A stretch of 64,000 nucleotides of DNA from Anas platyrhynchos (Eukaryota > Chordata > Aves > Anseriformes > Anatidae). The DNA lies in assembly GCF_047663525.1 (NCBI RefSeq), contig NC_092616.1, forward strand, positions 4,501,501 to 4,565,500, given 5' to 3'. Made by a program: the position numbers and the translations under genes. A model generated the notes under the pieces. The model searched no databases, was not told the DNA's origin, and worked only from the letters and a program-made list of their open reading frames with translations. Positions 58,375-64,000 of the stretch are shown here, piece after piece; position 1 is the stretch's first letter, and each line of letters begins with the position of its first letter.

Positions 58375-58830
58375 CATGGATGAACCAGATTTCATCTGCT
58401 TGAGTCTTCTGAGGCCCAAACCAATGCCTATTGCCTGCTGCACCTACAGCACAATAACTATTACTTCCCCTTACTATGCTGACTGACCTGATGGGTCTGT
58501 TCATATTAATCCTTTTTAATTTCCCTAGACGGAAGGGGACATATTCCCAGACTGCTGGGCTCTGCCACAGCCACTCAAAGTCACCCTCTCTGGAGTCTTC
58601 CAGCCTGAATTTTTCACAATGACCCCACATGAGTTTCTCAGGGTCCCAATGGTCATTTCAAGTGTGGGTCATCTTCAAGGATCCATGGGCAAGTGTGCAA
58701 GGATGCATGGTGCCAGCCTACAGGAATCCCGGCCTCCCTCGCAGAACCTATGGACTTGTCCAAGCTGTAGTCTTGAGTTCCCAGACTGCAGTGGCTCCTT
58801 GAGATTAGAGTTGTGTTAGTGACTTTTTAT
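58375..58830. repeat. Inverted repeat arm 2
   Basis: Reverse of 49896-50340. The two arms enclose the long module U, the Q-P-R cassette and the intact OR at 56747. Confidence 0.75.
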
Positions 58831-58989
58831 TACTCTGCTAGAAACTGAGCTGCTGTTCTGGTTTCCTTTAGCTCCTTTTTTAGAACTTTTACTAATGTTT
58901 CTAGGACTTATGTTTTTGTGACTTCCAACTACATCTGTTTGATTTGTAACCAGTTACAAACCAGAGTTAATCTCTGGGCTCTAAGATCA

Positions 58990-59395
58990 TCATGGAATCA
59001 TATCATAGCATCATAGAATGGCTTGGGTTGGAAGGGACCTTAAAGATCATTTAACTCCAAATACCCTACCATAGGCAGGGATGCAACCCACTGGATCAGG
59101 TTGGCCAAGGCCCCATCCAACCTGGCCTTGAACACCTCCAGGGATGGGGAATTCACATCTTCTCTTGGCAACCTGTTGCAGTGCCTCACTACCCTCTGAG
59201 TGAAGAATTTCTTTCTAATGTCTAGTCTAAATTTATCCTCTTTTAGTTTAAGACCATTCCATCTTGTCCTATCATTATCTGCCCGAGTAAAGAGTCCTTC
59301 TCCATCTTTTTTGTAAGACCCCTTTAAGTACTGAAATGCCATGATAAGGTCTACCTGGAGCCTTCTCTTCTACAGGCTAAATAGCCCCAGCTCTC
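58990..59395 (-). mobile_element. CR1 3' fragment, cut by an LTR
   Basis: The 3' tip is at the left (ATCATAGAATGGCTTGGG), with an ORF2 C-terminus on the minus strand (59040-59342). It stops abruptly at CCCCAGCTCTC where the LTR starts, and does not resume after the LTR. Confidence 0.85.
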
Positions 59396-60368
59396 TGTCC
59401 TAGTTCAGATCAGAGCCAGTTCCTCCATCTCGAAAAGGGACCTGATGGCTGCTGGTCAAAGCTGAGCCAATGAGGGACACTAGTTGTGCATATTCGATAG
59501 CATTTTTTAGAAAGTATAAAAAATGTTTGTGCATCTGCAGCTGGCAGAGGAGTGAAAAAATGTGAGAGAAGCAGCCCTGCAGACACTACAGTCAGTGAAG
59601 AAGTTCCAGGTGCCAGAGTAGAAGTTCCCCACAGCCTGCTGAGAGGCCCATGCTGGAGCAAGCTGTCCCTCTGCAGCCCATGGGCACCACGGCACAGCAG
59701 ATCTCCATGCTGAAGCCTGTGGAGGGGCACCACGGTGGAGAAGGTGGATGTGCAGCCACTGGAGAGGAGCAACCACAGGAGCAAGATTTGTGTGGGAGCT
59801 GCAGCCCATGGAGAGAAGCCCACTCTGCAGCAGTCTGATCCTGAAGGACTTTCCACAACTTGCTACAGATACATGCTGAAGAACTTCTTGAAGAGCTGCT
59901 GTCTGTGGGGAGGTCATGTAGGATCAGTTTGGGAAGGATGGCATCCCATGGAAGTGACCCCACACTTGAAGGGGGGGAGAGTAACCCTGCACTTGAAAGT
60001 GGGAGAAGGGGAAGAGAGAAACATGGAAGGAGCAGCAGAGACAAAGCATCATGGACTGATGCCCCCATTCCTTATCACTCTGCACCTCTTGGTGGGAGGA
60101 GGTAGAAGAAGTGGGGTGGTGGTAAAGTTGCTTCTAGTTGTCTTTTAGTTGTCACTGCTCTGCACTGCTATGGGCTGTCAATAAATGATGTTAATCTTCC
60201 CCAAGTCTGTCCTGTCTGCGACAGTAGTTGTGAGCCATTTCTTGGTCCTTACCTCAGCCCATGAGTTGTTTCTTTTTTCTGTATTTTCTCCCTGTATCCT
60301 GCTGAGGAGGGGTGTTGAGAGAGCAGCATGGTGGGCACCTGGGAGACAGCCATGGTTAACACACCAAA
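59396..60368 (+). mobile_element. LTR, diverged relative of 61086-62136
   Basis: Starts TGTCCTAGTT and ends near AACACACCA. It has repeated CCCATGG..GGAGCA units, AATAAA at 60180-60185, and a CCAAGTCTGTCCTGTCTGCGAC segment like that of the LTR at 61086. No target duplication was found, and the left CR1 flank does not continue on the right, so one border was changed later. The start is the less certain end. There are no viral genes beside it. Confidence 0.6.
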
Positions 60369-60919
60369 ACTGGGCATTGAGTTTGGGAGTAATTTGGGGG
60401 TCCTGGCACAGTGGAAGCTTCCTGTGCTATTATTGCTTTATGTGCATTCCCCTCTGCAGGACAACCAAACCCCACTGCCGTTCCTGTGGCTCTCTGGGAC
60501 CTCTCTGCAATCACCGCATCAGGCAGCATGCATGCAGGGGTAAGGAAATGTTCCCCCAGCACAGCCCCCTGCCAGCCCTCACTGCTCCGGCCCCCACTGC
60601 CCTTCTGCTTTAGCAGCGTCCCCCCTCCATCCAGCCCTGCCCCAGCCCCAGCATGTCCCTCACAGGAGTTCACAGACAGCCCTGTCTTGGGGCCTGCTGG
60701 GATCTGGGCCCAGAGAGGGACCAGGCTGGGCTGGCCGTTCCCCCAGTACAGGCTCTGAGCCCAGCAGGAGGATGGAGGTGCTCACCTTTCAGTGATCAGC
60801 CATCCCCAAACCATGGTGGAAGGCTGGTGCTGGGAACAGCTGCCATGAGGGGCTGGGCCTGGTGGTAATTTTCTTGGGCAGTTTCTCCTTTTTTCATGCT
60901 ACAGGAAGCAGAGCAAATC
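60369..60919. repeat. GC-rich non-coding block, partner of about 14985-15260
   Basis: Similar in order to part of the unit A block (ACAGACAGCCC..GGGGCCTGCTGGGATCTGGG and CCCAGCAGGA). No gene is supported. Confidence 0.5.
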
Positions 60920-61080
60920 ATGTCTGACCAAGCATAAGCAAAGGATAATGGCAGGACAAGGGGGATTGTTTTTAAAGAAGAAGAGGGGAGATTTAGATTA
61001 GAGCTTAGGATGTAATGTTTCACTTAGAGGGTGGTGATCTACTAGATCCACCTGATCTAGTTGGCAGCATCCCTACCCAT
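60920..61080 (+). mobile_element. CR1 3' fragment, left part (split by LTR)
   Basis: Ends of ORF2 and 3' UTR to CCCATGGCAG. It continues at 62142 after the LTR, so a single CR1 was split. Confidence 0.85.
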
Positions 61081-61085
61081 GGCAG

Positions 61086-62136
61086 TGTGGTGGGTTTACG
61101 TGGCAAGGTTTTGGTAGCAGGGGGCCATGGAAATGTTTTTTGTGAGAAGGATCTAGAAGCTGCCCCATGTTTGGTAAGGGCTCCACTGGTGACCAGAGTC
61201 GAGCCAATAAGTGATGTTGTTTTGTGCCTCTGTGAGAGCATATTTAAGACAAGGAAAAAAACCTGTGTCACACACAACAGCTGGGAGAGAGAGAGGAGTG
61301 AGGAACAGCCTTGCCGGGGCCAAGGTCAGTGCAGAAGGACGGGGAGAGGTGCTCCAGGCACCAGAGCAGAAATCCCCTGAGGTCTGTGGTGAGCACCCTG
61401 GTGAAGCAGTCTGTTCCCCTGCAGCCCATGGAGTACCACAGTAGAGCAGGGTTCCACGCTGCAGCCCGTGAAGGAGACCACGGTGGAGCAGATGGACCTG
61501 CACTGATGGAGGCTGCGGCCTGTGGAAGACTCCTGCCGGAGCAGATTCCAGACCAGACCTGTAGCCCGTGGAGAGGAGCCCATGCAGGAGCAGGGGGTCT
61601 GGCAGGAGCTGCTGTCCATGGGGGAGCCAGGTTGGAGCAGTTTTCTCCTGAGGGATGGACCCCGTGGTACGGACCCATATCTGGAGCAGCTCTGGAAGAG
61701 CTGCTGCCTGTGGGAAGCCCACGCCGGATCAGTTCATCAAGGACTGTATCCCGTGGGTGGGACCCCACAACACAGGGGACGAGAGTGACCAAGAAGGAGC
61801 GGCAGAGAAGAAGTGCTGTAGACTGACCATAACCCCCATTCCCCCGTTTCCCTGCGTCACTCGGGGGGAGGAGGTGGAAGATGGGGGGGAAGGTGCTTTT
61901 GGTTTCTTTCCTTCATATCTCACTTCACTAGCTTGTTAGTAATAAGCAATAAATCTTACTGTCTCCCTATGCTGAGTCTGTTTTGCCCATTACAATAATT
62001 ACTGCGTGATCTCCTTGTCCTTATCTCAACCTTTGAGCCCTTTTCATGGTATTTTCTCCCCATTCCTCTTTGAGGAGGGGGAGTGAGAGAGCAGCTGTGG
62101 TGGAGCTCAGCTGCCCACTCGAGTGGAAGCACCACA
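61086..62136 (+). mobile_element. Solo LTR (1051 bp) nested in a CR1 tail
   Basis: The termini TGTGGTG...CACCACA form a perfect 7-base inverted repeat, and GGCAG is duplicated on both sides (61081-61085 and 62137-62141). A TATTTAAG box is at about 61239 and AATAAA at 61948-61953, so it reads left to right. Between them lies a block of degenerate repeats of about 40-50 bases with CCCGTGG and GGAGCAG cores (61390-61760), which gives long false ORFs on both strands. There are no viral genes, so it is a solo LTR. From general knowledge it resembles a long LTR type widespread in birds. Confidence 0.9.
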
Positions 62137-62141
62137 GGCAG

Positions 62142-62212
62142 GTGGGTTGGAACTAGATGATCTTTAAGGTCTCTTCCAACCCAAGCTGTTCTATGATTCT
62201 GTGATTCTATGA
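62142..62212 (+). mobile_element. CR1 3' tip, right part (split by LTR)
   Basis: GTGGGTTGGAACTAGATGATC followed by the CR1 3' UTR and an ATTCTGTG / ATTCTATG tail. It completes the CR1 at 60920-61080. Confidence 0.9.
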
Positions 62213-63196
62213 TCTCTGCCTTGAGGTACGCTGCTTGAGAGCCCCTTGGGCATGGGGATGGTTGGCAGGGCCCCAGGACCACCTCTGCCTGCTCCCTTCT
62301 CCCGTGGGGCTCACAGAGGCTTCCAGCCCTGTAGAGGACCCAGAAGAGGGCTTGTCTTACCCATGGTCACAACTGGACCATGGCCCTCCAGATTCACCCC
62401 AGAACCTCCAGCCTTGCCCAAGGGTTATGTTTGGGGTACTGGCAAGCACTCAGGGTGAGGAGATTGTCTCAGGGACATCTGCTAGGGACAGGGACTGAGG
62501 AACAGCAGCAGACTGATATGGCTCCTGGGTCATGCTTGCCTCTCCAAGGCACTTTCCAGCCCAGATCACCCCTTCAGTCCCAATCCCTCCTCAGATCTTT
62601 TTGGATACTCCTGGTTGACCCTGTTCTTGGCTTGCTGGTCAGGGTGGGAAGAAGACCCAGATGGATGGGAATGAGTGCTGCCAAAACTCCTTTCCCATGG
62701 GTCTTTAGATATGCAAGGTGCTTGGAAGGATTATGGAGCATTTCCAAAGGCACTAGGTATGTTCAGATACACCTGAGGACGACCTGAATCCCCCCGCAGT
62801 GTCCCTTGCCTGTGCCTGCTGCATCCCCATTGCCTCCACAGAGACTGCAGACACCTCCTTTACCTCAGATGCAGAGATATCACACAGAGACTATGAGAGA
62901 GTCAGCTCACACCCAGATACATACTTTATGTGGGCTCCAGGAGAACGAGAGCAGGTTGATGCCTCAGCAGAAGTGGAAGGAAACCAAACAGTTATGAAGG
63001 AACATGTAACCACTTACAACAAAAGCAACAGAAAAAACTCTAGTCACGTATATTAATAAATCATACATATTATATGCATTAAAACAAACAAAAAAACAAA
63101 CAAACAAACAAAAAAAAAAAACAGTAACAGCAACTAAAAACAAACAGATCTGTAATGGTACAGACTGTGAGTCATTTGTGGAGAGAGAGGAAAAAT
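62213..63196. other. Non-coding 3' flank of the right-edge OR
   Basis: No gene recognised. A CAAA/A-rich array is at 63083-63121. ORF 62380-62787 has no family features. Confidence 0.5.
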
Positions 63197-64000
63197 TTAT
63201 CTTCTGAAAAATGTCCATGAAATCACTTTCCCCAGAGCATCCTTCAGCTCCTGGTTCCTCATGCTGTAGATGAGGGGGTTCACTGCTGGAGGCATCACTG
63301 AGTACAGAACTGCCACCACTACATTCAAGGATGGAGAGGACAGGGAGGAAAAAGTTCCTGTGCTAAGGAAAAGGGAGACCACAAAGAGGTGTGGAAGGCA
63401 CGTGGAAAAGGCTTTGTGCCTTCCCAGCTGAGAGGGGATCCTCAGCACAGCCCTGAGGATCTGCACATAGGAGAGCACAATGAATACAAAACACCCCGAA
63501 AACAGAAAACCACTCAATATGAGGAGTGCAACTTCCCTGAGGTAGGAATTTGAGCAGGAGAGCTTGAGGATCTCTGGGATTTCACAGAAGAACTGGTCCA
63601 GGGTATTTCCTCCGCAGAGGGGCAGGGAAAATGTATTGGCAGTGTGCAGCAGAGCATAGAGAACCCCACTGCCCCAGGCAGCTGCTGCCATCTGGGCACA
63701 AGCTCTGCTGCCCAGGAGGGTCCCGTAGTGCAGGGGCTTGCAGATGGCAACATAGCGGTCATACGACATGATGGTAAGGACATTAATTTCTGCTGATACC
63801 AAGAAGAGAAACAGAAAGACCTGTGCAGCACATCCTGAGTAGGAAATGGTCCTGGTGTCCCAGAGGGAATTGGCCATGGCTTTGGGGACAGTGGTGGAGA
63901 TGGATCCCAGGTCAATTAGGGCGAGGTTGAGGAGGAAGAAGTACATGGGGGTGTGGAGGCGGTGGTCGCAGGCTACAGCAGTGAGGACGAGGCCGTTGCC
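63197..64000 (-). CDS. OR14-like: Olfactory receptor, OR14-type, N-terminus beyond window edge
   Basis: The frame is open from the right edge (GNGLVLTAVACDHRLHTP, the end of helix 1) to the stop at 63197, 267 codons, so the ATG at the PMYFFL motif is not the real start. Landmarks are present: PMYFFL, MSYDRYVAIC, FFCEIP, KAFSTCLPHL, PLIYSMRN. Compared with its neighbours the loop before helix 7 is five residues shorter: TGTF is followed by SSLSSPSLN where the others have AYLKPPSISSPSLN. The deletion is in frame, so the gene may still be intact, but it removes the lysine-proline-proline stretch conserved in all the other ORs here. The missing first 38 or so residues cannot be judged. Confidence 0.93.
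   Translation of the reverse strand, partial: GNGLVLTAVACDHRLHTPMYFFLLNLALIDLGSISTTVPKAMANSLWDTRTISYSGCAAQVFLFLFLVSAEINVLTIMSYDRYVAICKPLHYGTLLGSRACAQMAAAAWGSGVLYALLHTANTFSLPLCGGNTLDQFFCEIPEILKLSCSNSYLREVALLILSGFLFSGCFVFIVLSYVQILRAVLRIPSQLGRHKAFSTCLPHLFVVSLFLSTGTFSSLSSPSLNVVVAVLYSVMPPAVNPLIYSMRNQELKDALGKVISWTFFRR

Noticed and set aside
61153-61826. Overlapping ORFs of 170-190 residues at 61153-61826
   Set aside because: They lie wholly inside the LTR's internal degenerate repeats on both strands.
59396-62136. The two similar LTRs as the ends of one provirus
   Set aside because: Only about 700 bases separate them, without viral genes; they are clearly diverged, and the right one has its own target duplication.
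1-64000. tRNA, rRNA or other structured RNA genes
   Set aside because: None was recognised by eye; covariance-model searches would be needed to exclude small ones.

Overview
This window is nuclear DNA from a bird. Three things show this. There are many LINE fragments of the CR1 family ending in the short ATTCTGTGA-type 3' repeat. There are solo retroviral LTRs of kinds common in birds. There are several near-identical olfactory receptors (ORs) of the family 14 type (the avian 'gamma-c' expansion). Nothing bacterial, organellar or RNA-coding was recognised, and the exact species cannot be read from the sequence.

Genes. Six OR loci are visible: a C-terminal piece cut by the left edge (1-464, +), a pseudogene with an internal deletion (16726-17181, -), three intact single-exon coding regions (19249-20193, -; 43321-44280, -; 56747-57682, +), and a piece cut by the right edge (63197-64000, -). 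Apart from transposon ORFs, no other credible protein gene was found. Most long ORFs lie in GC-rich repeats and are open on both strands.

Layout. The window is built from a tandem segmental duplication with a period of roughly 27-30 kb. Unit A runs from 1 to about 30.4 kb and unit B from about 30.4 to 57.7 kb; a shortened unit C follows. Each unit starts with the 3' end of a plus-strand OR and its 3' flank. It continues through long non-coding, CR1-rich DNA to minus-strand OR(s). A GC-rich cassette, a second non-coding module and an inverted copy of the GC-rich cassette then lead to the next plus-strand OR. The plus-strand OR expected at about 29-30.4 kb is gone: its upstream cassette (27.9-29.0 kb) and its 3' flank (30.4-31.6 kb) remain, with other DNA and a CR1 between them.

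Mobile elements. About twenty CR1 pieces occur on both strands. The best is at 1853-3445, with one frameshift in about 1.5 kb and an intact reverse transcriptase core. Two LTRs have resolvable ends and 5-bp target duplications (9166-10469 and 61086-62136). Two more LTRs are diverged or partial, one further fragment is present, and an endogenous-retrovirus gag/pol remnant lies at about 23.3-24.9 kb. Because units A and B align, several insertions can be seen next to their empty sites in the partner unit, which orders the events after the duplication.

Functional reading. The intact ORs are odorant G-protein-coupled receptors expected in olfactory neurons. The GC-rich cassette 5' of each complete or lost OR is the strongest candidate for shared regulatory DNA or 5' non-coding exons, but this is inference.
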